A DNA stretch of 64,000 bases, from the NCBI RefSeq assembly GCF_022811725.1, contig NZ_CP094527.1, positions 7,068,001-7,132,000 on the forward strand, given 5' to 3'. The stretch comes from Mucilaginibacter sp. SMC90. GTDB taxonomy: Bacteria > Bacteroidota > Bacteroidia > Sphingobacteriales > Sphingobacteriaceae. Made by a program: the position numbers and the translations under genes. Below, one piece after another: positions 33,496 to 43,824 of the stretch. The notes under the pieces were generated by a model. It was not told the origin of the DNA. It worked only from the letters and a program-made list of their open reading frames with translations, and ran no database searches. Every line of letters starts with the position of its first letter. Within the stretch, counting starts at the first letter, position 1.

Positions 33496-36400
33496 TTACT
33501 GCAGCAGCAACTTCAAATTAATACCAAAGTTTGTAAACGATGTATTAAACGTTTGCGAGGTATAGGGCTTGGTAAGGTTTGAATCGTAAAACAAATTCAG
33601 GTTAAAACGCTGATTGATCACATAATCAATAGATGGCCTTACGGTTATGTTCTGTGCACCGGATGAGATCTCGGCCGATTCAACATCTGCGCGGTAAATG
33701 AGTGTTTTGTTATCCCGAAGCGAAAAATCAAGCTTAAAGTTCACATCCTTATGCTGAAGGCCTTCAAACCAACCAAACGGAAAATGAAAATCTTTGGTAT
33801 GGTAGCCAAAACCCAAAACAATGATCTTTTCGTTTTGCTGCGCCAGCTGGCTGTTAAGCATACTTAAGCTTAATGAGCGGCTCTGCCGATATTCGGCGTT
33901 GGCGGTCATACTGTTTTTGAAACGCATACTTGCACCCAACAGCGGCACAAACTGCTCAAAAATAGTAACCTGCGAAAACTGGTACAGCGGCAGGAAATCA
34001 TTATTTAAATCGCGTGCAGATGAAGCACCATTTGCTTCCTGGTATTGGAGTAAGGATGTAAAACCACTTACGTTGTATGATGAACGGTACCCGTGGCTCA
34101 AATCAAACGAATCAAAAAGATCCTGAAACCAGGAGATTTTGCCCAATCCATTATATGTTACCTGCCAGTTAGGAATTGGTATCTTGGGAAATTGCGACAA
34201 ACTACCGCCCGACGCATTTTTACCCGCGTACGCCGCCAAAAATGCCGGCACCAATACATTTTGTGAATTTGGGCCGTAACCATCGGCATAACCATCAGTA
34301 ACACCACTTGAGTTTGGATTGGTATGCCCTAATCTTTGCGATATCACGGTACGGGCATCTAAAAACTTTTGGAAGGTGCTGGATACATTGTTGATCCCCT
34401 TGGCCGATTCAAATGCGGTACCAATGGTAAGGAACGATACGCTGTAGTTACCTGACGTTACCGGGCTTAGGGTTTCAATACTATTGCTTGATGCCAGGTA
34501 TTTAAAGTTAGCCTGGTAATTATGGTCCTGGGTTTTAAATGCAGTAAGTTCGATACGCAAATCTTTAAAAGGCTCTATGATACCCCTAAAGTGCATATCT
34601 TCATTTAGCGATGTGGTATACAATTGATTTTGTAAGGTATCACTGGTGATCCAGCCATTTGCAACTGCCTTGGCCCTGATATCCGTTTGGCTGCCCAATA
34701 AAAATCCAAGGCCGGGGGCACCGCCGTTTGCGCCAAAAAATCCCGATTGCGGCAGGTATCCCGGCAAAAATGTGCCTTGCGTACGGGTGTAGGTTGCACT
34801 AAGGTTTTTAACACTGGTAAGCAAACCAATCAGGATATTGCTCTTCTTATTATTAGGATTATTAGCCTTACGTATAAAAGGGAATTTATTGTAAAACGAA
34901 ACCATGTTTAAGGTAGGGTTAAGCTGGATAGCCCTTGAGTTTTGAATGCTGTTACCCACATCGTAATCAGTACTGTTGATAGCAAACAATGGCTGTGTTT
35001 GCCAGTTAAAGTGTGTACTGTAACGCGCCACGGCCGTTACCCAATCTAATCCCGGTATTTTGTTGATAGGTACCGTATAATTAAAGTTGATGGTATGGTT
35101 ATAGTTAGTAGTACGGCCAAGCTTTTTCAGATTGTCCCAAAGTGTATCACGCTTTAAACCATTGATCCTGCCGGCGGGCTCATCCACAACCGAAAGATTG
35201 GTTGCGTCAATATCCATCTGTAAAGATTTCGACAGGTTCCAGCCTATACCGTATACACGGGTTATGTTGAAATACTTATTGAAAGTAGTTGTAGGGATAG
35301 GGATATAATTATTAGGATCATTATCGCGCAGCGTATTCTCTGAGTAAAAACGATCAAAGTTGATACTGAAATTTAACCGCGATGGCAGAATACTAAAGTT
35401 CAGGTCCCTGAACAGTGCAAGCATATTGCTTTTGATGATCTTGGCAAAAGGGCTGTAGTATTTGGGCTGATTGGTATAATTGTAAGCGACTGTAAGATTA
35501 TATGTTTTTTCCACATCATTCTGCGTCACAAAATCATGATGATTGTATTCGGTGTATGCGTAGGTTGCATTAAAGTTTTCGATATCCCAAATATGGTTTA
35601 AAGCATTTTGATTAGTCCTTGCCTTATGTACATTGGTAAAGTTGATGCTTTTACGCGTGGTAATGTCAATAGCTGCATTCCTGATAGAGTCGCGCTCTTT
35701 GTTGCTGGTGGCTGCCGCCAATGATGCTTTTAACTCAACATCGGGTGCACCGGGATCATACTGCGGCATACTCCTTTGCGACGACAAATTGATGTACGCA
35801 GGGATGTGGATACCGCTTTTATCCGGGAAGAATTTGCCGAGCTCCATATTAGCCGATACATCATAGGTTTGGTCATCACTCTGGCTACGATCATTCAACC
35901 TTGAATCTAGGGTACCAAAACCAATGGTAGTTTTACTGCCCGATACCGTTATATCGGCAAAGTCGGCGAGCTTGGCATCCATCCTTGCAGTAGCCGCCCA
36001 ACCGCCGCGCTGATCAAAATCGGTAAGGCGCAACTCATCAAACCAAACAGTTCCTGATTTATCCAGCCCATCATCCGGCAGTACATTGGTACCCTTATAC
36101 GGATTCCGCACACCAAGCATAATGGTACGCAGTTTGCTCAAATCGGGCTGGCCTTTGATATAAACCACCTTATCCCCTTCTGTGTACTTGAAGAGCTGAT
36201 TGTATGCCACATTGGAGTGGTTACGGGCCAGCTTTGCCCTGATCAGTAAATCGAGCTCAAGGTCCATCTGATTAACATCCGGCCATATCGCCCCTGCATC
36301 ACTGGTGCCTGGCTGGGTTATTTTTAATGGCAATTCGTATTCATAGTAGTTATCCTGGTAATCAATCCCGAGGCGGATAAATGCATTCAGATCGTTATCC

Positions 36401-39400
36401 TTTAAATAGTCACCTTCGGCGTGGATAAACATCTGCATACGTTTGTATTTGCGCAGGTCATTATAAAAAGTACGGAAAGCAGCCCTTGAATACCCATCGC
36501 GCAGGCTTTTTACATTTAGGGACAAAGACTGCTCATTAAGCTTGGTATTGGTTTGCAGGTTATTGTAATTACGCTGGCGGTTAATACCGGGCGGCACTAC
36601 ATAAGGTATTGGTGTACGGTTACCGTTCTCTTCAATATTTACCGCCTGTACATCAATGGTCGAATTATCTATCGGCGGATTTGAGATAGCCGGATCGGCA
36701 ATCACGTTCAAAGGATTCTTTTCAGTATTGAAAGCACGCCATTCGCCGCGAACCAATTCCAATGTAGCGAAACGAAGCACCGCGGTATCGGCAAAGTTGG
36801 TCATGAACATCCTCATAAAGCGGATGGCCTTAAAATCCTGGATGTTGCCCACCTTCGATTGATAATCGGTAATAGGGATCCGGAACTGGTACCAGTTAAC
36901 CGCCTGTGTTGTGCCATTGGGTAGTTTTACCTGTGCAGTAACTTTATCGCTGATATAGTTTTGCCCAACAACCATATCGGCAGGGCGCATAGATACCTTA
37001 TACTGGAAGTATGAATCCTCCTGGCTCATGTTATTGTCGCGGTTAATATCCTCGCCATCGGGCAGGGATGTTGAAGCCGAATTTTGCAGGCCAAGCTCAG
37101 CCTGCGATTGCTGCGCTGTTTTTGAGTTGCCGTCCGTACCGTTGTATTTACTGTAACGGTCAAGGATCCCTGCACGGGCCTGGTCAAGTGCCGGCCCCTG
37201 GTAGTACTGGTAATCATCCGATGACGGGTCGGCGGCAATGGCATTTGCCGCCTGCGCATTCAGTTGCCCTTTGATCTGCTGAACAACAGGGGCAAATTTG
37301 GTTTGCTCGTCCTGGTCATTCATACCATCCAAACCAACGTCCTGCAGTTTACGCGCATCCGGATTATTATCAAAAGCATTAATAACCGGCTGCAGTTTGG
37401 ATACACGGCCCCAGTTGGTTTCATCAACCTTGGTCATATCGCCGTCAACTGGCAAACTATTCTCCAAACTTTTACGCCCATCCTTCAAAATATCTTCAGA
37501 TATTGAGCCTAAGTTGAAATACAGGTCGCCACCGGCCGAGTTGGGTTTATATATGAACGGATCCAAAACCCAAAACTCAATGTATGATACGTTTAACGAT
37601 TCAAAATCATTTGTCTCCAGCTTTCTGAACATACCGCCCCAGCGGGTTTTAGGGTTTTGCAGGGTACCATCGGGGTTAATACCGGTTGTAGTATAGTTAT
37701 ACGGACCACGAATGGTTGGATAAAAAGCCATGTTCAAAGTGGCCAGGCTCAATGGCTGCCCTGTGGCCGATTGCTTGTACGGAAAAACTTCCTGCTCTAT
37801 TACCTGCCTCACATAATGATTGGAAAGCTCGCTTCTTGATATCGGGATCGACCCTGTGTTGGTATAAAATACAGGGTCGATATTGTAAAATGCAAGGCGT
37901 GCACGGTTATAGCCATAACTCAGGTTATCAAACAGGTTCGATTCGCCAAATAACTGTGGGGTTCCTGAAATTTGCCAGCTGTTGGCCCCTTTAATATCTA
38001 TTACCGATTGGCTGTTTTCAAAATCATCGAGATAGGATGTACCGTTTTTTGAGCCTGCAAAATTCAATGCTCCGGGACTGCCGGGCATCAGTTTGGCAAA
38101 CTCGCCATAAAAATTAATAGACGATGGTACCTTGGTATGAATACCGGGGATCTTATCAACCAGCCTTGTTAAAAAACGGGAGTTTGAACTATAATTGGCA
38201 TCAAATCCCCAAATGGTATTTGAAATGGATTCTTCGCCGGCAATTTCATTTTGGGTGATGGGCTGTTCGGTAAGGTGCATCAAAGTAGCACCTAACTGAA
38301 GCTTATCGCTTGCATGATAATCAAGCCTTGTACCATACAGTGATTTTTGCTGCACGCCGAACAATTCGTTATTCTCCAGCTTTACGGTAATTGGCTGACC
38401 GGAAGATAACAGCGCCTGGTTCAGGATCCTGATCCTCCCTGCATTATAATCAACAGTATAATCATTCCCCTCGGTTAGTTTTACAGTACCTGCAGTTACA
38501 TTTACTGAGCCTTGCGGAATATTAACCGCATTCAGCTGGTACTCCGAACCACCCGTTGAGGTATAAGTTCCCTTAATTACGTACCTGTTTAATGCCGGGA
38601 AATATTGCTGCGCGATGGTTTTGGTGGAGTCATATAATGGCTGATAAACGTATCGCTTAACAAGGTCAGTCTCACCCGAAGTAAATTTAGCGGCAAGGTC
38701 CGAACCAAAAGGCTCCACCACCGGGAACGAAATGCGCCCGTTTTGCGAATCAATGGTGATCCCCTCTAAAAAGTCAAAGTAGCCATCGGGCTTTTTATCA
38801 CTTTGCTGGTTGAGGTTATCAAGTCCAGCCACCTGGAGCCACAATTTACCTTTCAGATTTTGCCCCTCTTCCATTACCGTTTTTTCAATTCCTGTTTTAT
38901 CATCAAGGCGGGTAACGGTTAATTTAAAATCGGTAGGTGCTATCTGGAAAGCGCCGAGGGAGTAGATGTTTTTCATCATCAGGTCCCAGGTTGGCAGGTT
39001 GGTTTTCAGCAGCTCACCTTTCAGCAATTTCACAAACAGTACGTTAGGGGTATTGGGGTTAACTGCAACGTCGCTGCTAAACTCACCCACCTGGTATTGT
39101 ACCCCGTTAACCGTATATTGGTAAGCCACCGCCAGTACCTCATCATTATTTAAAGGATAATTTAAGGAGATATAACCTAATTGCGGGTGCAGGGTATATT
39201 CCTTATCGGTAAGCTTGCGGGCATAGGTCAGTTTTGAATAGTTATCTGTAGCGCCCGATCCCTGGAAAAAGCTGGCAACATCATTGGAGTTGGTAAGCCT
39301 CGCATTTTGCGGCAAAACAGTTAACAGGTTGTTTGATTGCTGTGCAAAGCCAGGTCCCTTAAAACCGGCTGGCAATGCACTGCCGCCACCTACGATTCTT

Positions 39401-40509
39401 GTTTTATTATAAGGGTTATTTTCACCAAGGTCAATAAAGCCCAATATATCGCGCGAATCGGTAGTTACATTGGTGCGATTGGTTGTCCAAACCTCAATTT
39501 TAGTAATGTTGACATTGGAACTGATGATCGGGATATTGGCCAGCGCCCTGTTGTAGTTATTTCTGAAATATTGCGACAGGAAGAAGTGCTTGTTGGCCTC
39601 ATAATCGGCAGGCGTTAAGCGAAACTCGCCCTGCTGTGAGCCATTGGTAATAGTTATAGTTTTTGATTGCGAGCGTTGCTGCGAAAAGATACTTGTCACG
39701 TCAAGCCGCCCGAATTTCAGTTTGGTTTTAACACCGAAAAGAGCCTGGCTACCAGTGATCAGCGTGGTGTTAAGCGGCATACTAACGGTACCGGCTTCAA
39801 TTTTCTGAATGATCTCATCGGGCGAACCGGTATAATCCAACTTGATCTGGTTTTCAAACTGGAACTGCGCATCGGTATTGTAATTGGTGGTGATCTTTAA
39901 TTTATCGCCAATGTTACCGGTTACATTCAACTGAATACGCTGATCAAAGTTAAAATTGAACTGACTGCGCTGGCGTGTATTAAAAAGCGGGTTTTGATTT
40001 TTATTCACCTGCCCGGCCATAATCATTTCTGCCGATCCCTGCGGACGGATATCAATCACCGAACTGCCAAAGATCTGTTCAAAGGTGCGGCTCCTGATCT
40101 TTATAGGAGGTATAAAGCCCGGCTGCTGCGAATCATAGGCATAATTATCTGCCAGTTGCTGGAAATATCCCCGTTGGGTTGATCGTTGTTTAAGTTTTAA
40201 ATATTGCTCAAACGTAAGGTACTGCGGCGGGCGGTAAAGTAAATTCCCTACCCGTTCATATAAAATATAACGGTTTGTGGCAGGGTCATATTCAATGGTA
40301 CGTACCAGGCCTGCCGGGTCGGCATTGAAAATACCTTCCCTCATCCGCTGGCTTCGTGGCGCGGTTAGGTTTATCGGTGCATTTGATTTGGCTGTATCAT
40401 TTTTAGCCGCAGGAGCAGGCTTTTGTTGTGCATACACATTACCCAGCCCCCCGAACACCACAATGAACAACACACTTATAAGTGTCTTATAAGTAAATAC
40501 TTTGGTCAA
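33496..40509 (-). CDS. sprA: Cell-surface protein SprA (type IX secretion translocon / gliding motility)
   Basis: The 2337-residue protein is the size and layout of SprA (Sov), the giant 36-strand outer-membrane barrel that is the translocon of the type IX secretion system. It has a signal peptide (TLISVLFIVVFGGLGNVYAQ), then typical SprA segments: GMFRKLETNDFESLNVSYIE, FWVLDPF, DGEDINRDNNMSQEDSYFQY, VWFDELRLTDFDQRGGWAAT and ARMDAKLADFADITVSGS, and ends in short barrel strands (FNTSFTNFGINLKLLLQ). Its presence means T9SS-type secretion and perhaps gliding. No other T9SS gene is in the window. It follows ruvA by 24 bases on the same strand and may be read through from it. Confidence 0.96.
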   Translation of the reverse strand: MTKVFTYKTLISVLFIVVFGGLGNVYAQQKPAPAAKNDTAKSNAPINLTAPRSQRMREGIFNADPAGLVRTIEYDPATNRYILYERVGNLLYRPPQYLTFEQYLKLKQRSTQRGYFQQLADNYAYDSQQPGFIPPIKIRSRTFEQIFGSSVIDIRPQGSAEMIMAGQVNKNQNPLFNTRQRSQFNFNFDQRIQLNVTGNIGDKLKITTNYNTDAQFQFENQIKLDYTGSPDEIIQKIEAGTVSMPLNTTLITGSQALFGVKTKLKFGRLDVTSIFSQQRSQSKTITITNGSQQGEFRLTPADYEANKHFFLSQYFRNNYNRALANIPIISSNVNITKIEVWTTNRTNVTTDSRDILGFIDLGENNPYNKTRIVGGGSALPAGFKGPGFAQQSNNLLTVLPQNARLTNSNDVASFFQGSGATDNYSKLTYARKLTDKEYTLHPQLGYISLNYPLNNDEVLAVAYQYTVNGVQYQVGEFSSDVAVNPNTPNVLFVKLLKGELLKTNLPTWDLMMKNIYSLGAFQIAPTDFKLTVTRLDDKTGIEKTVMEEGQNLKGKLWLQVAGLDNLNQQSDKKPDGYFDFLEGITIDSQNGRISFPVVEPFGSDLAAKFTSGETDLVKRYVYQPLYDSTKTIAQQYFPALNRYVIKGTYTSTGGSEYQLNAVNIPQGSVNVTAGTVKLTEGNDYTVDYNAGRIRILNQALLSSGQPITVKLENNELFGVQQKSLYGTRLDYHASDKLQLGATLMHLTEQPITQNEIAGEESISNTIWGFDANYSSNSRFLTRLVDKIPGIHTKVPSSINFYGEFAKLMPGSPGALNFAGSKNGTSYLDDFENSQSVIDIKGANSWQISGTPQLFGESNLFDNLSYGYNRARLAFYNIDPVFYTNTGSIPISRSELSNHYVRQVIEQEVFPYKQSATGQPLSLATLNMAFYPTIRGPYNYTTTGINPDGTLQNPKTRWGGMFRKLETNDFESLNVSYIEFWVLDPFIYKPNSAGGDLYFNLGSISEDILKDGRKSLENSLPVDGDMTKVDETNWGRVSKLQPVINAFDNNPDARKLQDVGLDGMNDQDEQTKFAPVVQQIKGQLNAQAANAIAADPSSDDYQYYQGPALDQARAGILDRYSKYNGTDGNSKTAQQSQAELGLQNSASTSLPDGEDINRDNNMSQEDSYFQYKVSMRPADMVVGQNYISDKVTAQVKLPNGTTQAVNWYQFRIPITDYQSKVGNIQDFKAIRFMRMFMTNFADTAVLRFATLELVRGEWRAFNTEKNPLNVIADPAISNPPIDNSTIDVQAVNIEENGNRTPIPYVVPPGINRQRNYNNLQTNTKLNEQSLSLNVKSLRDGYSRAAFRTFYNDLRKYKRMQMFIHAEGDYLKDNDLNAFIRLGIDYQDNYYEYELPLKITQPGTSDAGAIWPDVNQMDLELDLLIRAKLARNHSNVAYNQLFKYTEGDKVVYIKGQPDLSKLRTIMLGVRNPYKGTNVLPDDGLDKSGTVWFDELRLTDFDQRGGWAATARMDAKLADFADITVSGSKTTIGFGTLDSRLNDRSQSDDQTYDVSANMELGKFFPDKSGIHIPAYINLSSQRSMPQYDPGAPDVELKASLAAATSNKERDSIRNAAIDITTRKSINFTNVHKARTNQNALNHIWDIENFNATYAYTEYNHHDFVTQNDVEKTYNLTVAYNYTNQPKYYSPFAKIIKSNMLALFRDLNFSILPSRLNFSINFDRFYSENTLRDNDPNNYIPIPTTTFNKYFNITRVYGIGWNLSKSLQMDIDATNLSVVDEPAGRINGLKRDTLWDNLKKLGRTTNYNHTINFNYTVPINKIPGLDWVTAVARYSTHFNWQTQPLFAINSTDYDVGNSIQNSRAIQLNPTLNMVSFYNKFPFIRKANNPNNKKSNILIGLLTSVKNLSATYTRTQGTFLPGYLPQSGFFGANGGAPGLGFLLGSQTDIRAKAVANGWITSDTLQNQLYTTSLNEDMHFRGIIEPFKDLRIELTAFKTQDHNYQANFKYLASSNSIETLSPVTSGNYSVSFLTIGTAFESAKGINNVSSTFQKFLDARTVISQRLGHTNPNSSGVTDGYADGYGPNSQNVLVPAFLAAYAGKNASGGSLSQFPKIPIPNWQVTYNGLGKISWFQDLFDSFDLSHGYRSSYNVSGFTSLLQYQEANGASSARDLNNDFLPLYQFSQVTIFEQFVPLLGASMRFKNSMTANAEYRQSRSLSLSMLNSQLAQQNEKIIVLGFGYHTKDFHFPFGWFEGLQHKDVNFKLDFSLRDNKTLIYRADVESAEISSGAQNITVRPSIDYVINQRFNLNLFYDSNLTKPYTSQTFNTSFTNFGINLKLLLQ

Positions 40510-40533
40510 AAGTTAGTAGATATATATCCGTAA

Positions 40534-41118
40534 TTATAGAGTTTTTAGTGCGAACTTAATAAGCTCTTCAACCGTTAATTCGCTATTATTTTTCTTTATC
40601 TCCTGGTCTAATACCTTTTCGGCGGTGTTGCGGGCAAAACCAAGCATCACCAGTGCCGACAGCGCTTCATCCTTAACCGTTTGGCTCACCGGCACAACAG
40701 TTAATGTATCTGGCCCCTCCTTACGCAGCTTATCCTGCAGTTCCAAAATTATCCGCTGGGCAGATTTTGGGCCGATACCTTTTATCCGCTGTATCAGCGA
40801 AACATTACCGCTTACAATAGCTGCCTGAATCTCGGCCGGACTTATGGATGATAACATCATCCTTGCCGTATTTGGCCCGATACCTGAAATGGAGATCAAA
40901 TGTAAGAACAACCTGCGTTCACCCTCTGTAGCAAAGCCGTAAAGCGTGTGCGCATCCTCTTTTACGTGTAACCACGCAAAGAGTTTACATTTTTCGTCGT
41001 CGCTAATGCCCGAATAGGTATTTACCGAAATATTAATATGATACCCTACCCCTCCCGCATCTATAACCACATACGATGGGCTTTTAAACATTAGTTTCCC
41101 ACTAATATAATCATACAT
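40534..41118 (-). CDS. ruvA: Holliday junction branch migration protein RuvA
   Basis: RuvA binds the four-way Holliday junction as a tetramer and loads the RuvB motor. The 194-residue protein has the N-terminal OB-fold (MYDYISGKLMFKSPSYVVID, then AWLHVKEDAHTLYGFATEGE), two helix-hairpin-helix motifs (SISGIGPNTARMMLSS and RIKGIGPKSAQRIILEL), and the C-terminal three-helix domain that contacts RuvB (DEALSALVMLGFARNTAEKV). Length is normal. ruvB and ruvC are not in the window. It precedes sprA by 24 bases; the malic enzyme gene upstream is separated by a terminator, so ruvA has its own promoter. Confidence 0.96.
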   Translation of the reverse strand: MYDYISGKLMFKSPSYVVIDAGGVGYHINISVNTYSGISDDEKCKLFAWLHVKEDAHTLYGFATEGERRLFLHLISISGIGPNTARMMLSSISPAEIQAAIVSGNVSLIQRIKGIGPKSAQRIILELQDKLRKEGPDTLTVVPVSQTVKDEALSALVMLGFARNTAEKVLDQEIKKNNSELTVEELIKFALKTL

Positions 41119-41187
41119 ATATTATTACTTTATTAAGTTTATTAAAACAATGATGTTAACGGCAAAACAGCCTTTGCAGTGATTATC

Positions 41188-41195
41188 CAAAGATA
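41188..41195 (-). promoter_or_regulatory. Putative -7 promoter box of ruvA-sprA (TATCTTTG)
   Basis: Minus-strand TATCTTTG fits TAnnTTTG and lies downstream of the malic enzyme terminator, 70 bases before the ruvA ATG. No clear -33 box was found, so confidence is limited. Confidence 0.35.
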
Positions 41196-41254
41196 AAACT
41201 CCGGCGTCATTATATTATATAATGATAAATAAAAAGCTGCTGTATACTTACCTT

Positions 41255-41295
41255 AAAAAATAAAGACGCTAAGCATTTAAATACCAGCGTCTTTA
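41255..41295 (-). terminator. Intrinsic terminator of the malic enzyme gene
   Basis: TAAAGACGCT (41261-41270) pairs with AGCGTCTTTA (41286-41295). On the minus strand TTTTTT follows. It lies about 100 bases beyond the malic enzyme stop and separates it from ruvA. Confidence 0.75.
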
Positions 41296-41310
41296 TCAAA
41301 AAATATATTA

Positions 41311-41398
41311 TTAGCCCCACCCAAACCCTCCCCGAAAGAGAGGGCATTTTAAAAATTCTCAATAAAGTCTCCCCTACCCGGGGAGATTTAGAGGGGGT
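41311..41398. repeat. Composite palindromic CCCTCCCC/GGGGAG element
   Basis: Two hairpins in series: CCCTCCCCGAAAGAGAGGG, then AAAGTCTCCCC (41364-41374) with GGGGAGATTT (41380-41389). The GAGAGGG and CTCCCCT words are related to those in the 44418-44531 element. It abuts the malic enzyme stop codon at 41399 and probably acts as part of its 3' end. Confidence 0.55.
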
Positions 41399-43678
41399 TT
41401 AACTATTAGTAGCAGCTTTTGCCTGGGCATCAACTACAGCAATGGTTACCATGTTTACAATTTCGCGTACCGAACTGCCTAACTGCAGTACGTGAACCGG
41501 TTTTTTCAGCCCAACCAATATTGGCCCTACAGCTTCGGCACCGCCAATTTCCTGCAAAAGTTTATAGGCTATGTTACCTGATTCCAGGTTAGGAAAAATC
41601 AGGGTATTGGCCGGTTTACCATTAAGTGTTGAAAACGGAAAGTTATCGTCAAGCAAATCGGCATTTAGCGCAAAGTTGGCCTGCATATCACCATCAACCA
41701 CCATATCGGGATACTTTTCATGCAATATCGCTACTGTTTCACGTGTTTTTTCAGGAACCTCACCTTCGTTTGAACCGAAGTTGGAGTATGACAATACAGC
41801 AATTCTTGGGCTGATGTTGAATTGCTTTACAGAGCGCTCTATCAGCACCGTAATATCAACCAGGTCATTAACGCATGGGTTAACATTCACGGTGGTATCA
41901 CCAAAAAATACAGGGCCCTTGGCTGTGATCATCATATACATACCAGCCACACGGTTAACGCCATCCTCGGTACCGATGATCTGCAGGGCAGGCTTCACGG
42001 TAGTAACGTAATTTTTTGTCAAGCCGGAGATCAAAGCATCGGCCCTGCCAAACTGCACCATACAAGCTCCGTAATAATTACGGTCGACCAGTAATTTTTT
42101 GGCCTCATACAGAGTAACCCCTCTGCGCTGACGTTTGTTGTATAGAAACTCGGCGTACTCATCCATATGTTCACAACCTTCGCGCGGGTCAATGATATGC
42201 ACATCGCCTAAATCAAGGTCATTATCATGGATGATCTTTTTGATCCTGTCGATATTGCCCAGCAAAATAGGAGTTGCAATCCCCTCCTCCTTTACAATCT
42301 GTGCCGATCTTAAGATCTTATAATTATCGGCTTCGGCAAATACCACGCGTTTAGGGTTTTGCTTTGCTTTGGCTGTAAGGTTACGCAGCAATTTATCATT
42401 GGTACCCAGGCGTGTCCTGAGTTCCTCGGCGTAAGCATCCCAATCGGTGATCACTTTACGGGCTACCCCCGATTCAATAGCTGCTTTTGCTACCGCCATT
42501 GACACTTCGGTGATCAGCCTTTGATCCATCGGTTTAGGGATGATATAGTCTTTACCAAATTTAAGGTTGGTAAGATTATAGGCCAGGTTAACAGCTTCGG
42601 GAACTGGCTTTTTAGCCATTTCTGCTATGGCATGCGTAGCGGCTATCTTCATTTCCTCGTTAATGGCAGTGGCCCTAACGTCAAGCGCCCCGCGGAAAAT
42701 ATAAGGGAAACCAAGTACATTGTTCACCTGGTTAGGGAAATCAGAACGGCCAGTTGCCATAATGATATCATCGCGTGTTCCGGCGGCAAGGTCATAATCA
42801 ATTTCGGGCACCGGGTTGGCCATAGCGAAAACGATAGGTTTTTTTGCCATAGTTTTCAGCATATCGGGCGTTACCACATTACCAGCTGAAAGGCCGACAA
42901 ATACATCGGCATTTTTCATGGCATCGGCCAGTGTTTTGACATCGGTACGGGTGGTAGCAAACTCCATCCTGATCTCGTCAAGATCGGTACGTTGCTGGTT
43001 TAATACACCGTTGATATCAAACATCACCAGGTTCTCTTTTTTAACCCCTAATGACAGGTACATTTTTGAACAGGATACCGCGGCGGCACCGGCACCATTA
43101 ACAACCATTTTTATCTTATCCAGTTTCTTCCCCTGAATTTCGCAGGCATTCATCAAAGCAGCGCCCGATATAATGGCAGTACCATGTTGATCATCATGCA
43201 TAACGGGAATATTCATTTCGGCCTTTAGCCTGCGTTCAATCTCAAAACAGGTTGGGGCCGAGATATCCTCCAAGTTTACGCCGCCAAATGTTGGCTCAAG
43301 CGCCTTAACGATGTTCACAAAATCGTCTACATTTTTAGCGTTCAGCTCAAGGTCGAACACATCTATGTCCGCATAGATCTTGAACAGCAGCCCCTTGCCC
43401 TCCATTACAGGCTTGCTGGCCTCGGGACCAATATTGCCTAAACCAAGCACGGCAGTACCGTTGCTGATCACCGCTACCAGGTTGCCTTTGGCGGTATATT
43501 TATAAACATCTTCGGTATTATCGGCAATCTTTAAACATGGCTCGGCAACACCCGGAGAGTAGGCCATGGTTAAGTCGCGCTGCGAATTTGTTGGTTTGGT
43601 AGGTACAACTTGTATCTTTCCGGGACGGCCTTGCGAGTGGTAATTCAGCGCGTCCTGTTTTCGGTTAGTTTTATTCAT
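41399..43678 (-). CDS. maeB: NADP-dependent malic enzyme with C-terminal phosphotransacetylase-like domain
   Basis: The 759-residue protein is MaeB-type: malate to pyruvate and CO2 with NADP reduction, linking the TCA cycle to anabolism. The N-terminal two-domain malic enzyme (residues about 1-430) contains TMAYSPGVAEPCLKIADN, then PVMEGKGLLFKIYADIDVFD, MHDDQHGTAIISGAALMNA and the NADP fold IKMVVNGAGAAAVSCSKMYL. The C-terminal part (about 440-759) has the phosphate acetyltransferase fold (KRVVFAEADNYKILRSAQIV, then ARDALISG-type GRADALISGLTKNYVTTVKP), which is regulatory and catalytically silent in MaeB. The ATG at 43676-43678 is preferred over one 16 codons upstream. It has its own terminator downstream; single gene. 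Confidence 0.95.
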   Translation of the reverse strand: MNKTNRKQDALNYHSQGRPGKIQVVPTKPTNSQRDLTMAYSPGVAEPCLKIADNTEDVYKYTAKGNLVAVISNGTAVLGLGNIGPEASKPVMEGKGLLFKIYADIDVFDLELNAKNVDDFVNIVKALEPTFGGVNLEDISAPTCFEIERRLKAEMNIPVMHDDQHGTAIISGAALMNACEIQGKKLDKIKMVVNGAGAAAVSCSKMYLSLGVKKENLVMFDINGVLNQQRTDLDEIRMEFATTRTDVKTLADAMKNADVFVGLSAGNVVTPDMLKTMAKKPIVFAMANPVPEIDYDLAAGTRDDIIMATGRSDFPNQVNNVLGFPYIFRGALDVRATAINEEMKIAATHAIAEMAKKPVPEAVNLAYNLTNLKFGKDYIIPKPMDQRLITEVSMAVAKAAIESGVARKVITDWDAYAEELRTRLGTNDKLLRNLTAKAKQNPKRVVFAEADNYKILRSAQIVKEEGIATPILLGNIDRIKKIIHDNDLDLGDVHIIDPREGCEHMDEYAEFLYNKRQRRGVTLYEAKKLLVDRNYYGACMVQFGRADALISGLTKNYVTTVKPALQIIGTEDGVNRVAGMYMMITAKGPVFFGDTTVNVNPCVNDLVDITVLIERSVKQFNISPRIAVLSYSNFGSNEGEVPEKTRETVAILHEKYPDMVVDGDMQANFALNADLLDDNFPFSTLNGKPANTLIFPNLESGNIAYKLLQEIGGAEAVGPILVGLKKPVHVLQLGSSVREIVNMVTIAVVDAQAKAATNS

Positions 43679-43824
43679 TTTTTTCAAATTGAAGCGCCCA
43701 AAATTACAATTCTTTTTATGGAACAAACATAAAAAAGCCCCTTTTTACGATTATGTTAAAAAGAGGATAAAATATGGTTAATGTTTTGATAAGATCGATT
43801 TAAAAGAATGGATTTGGCAATGTT

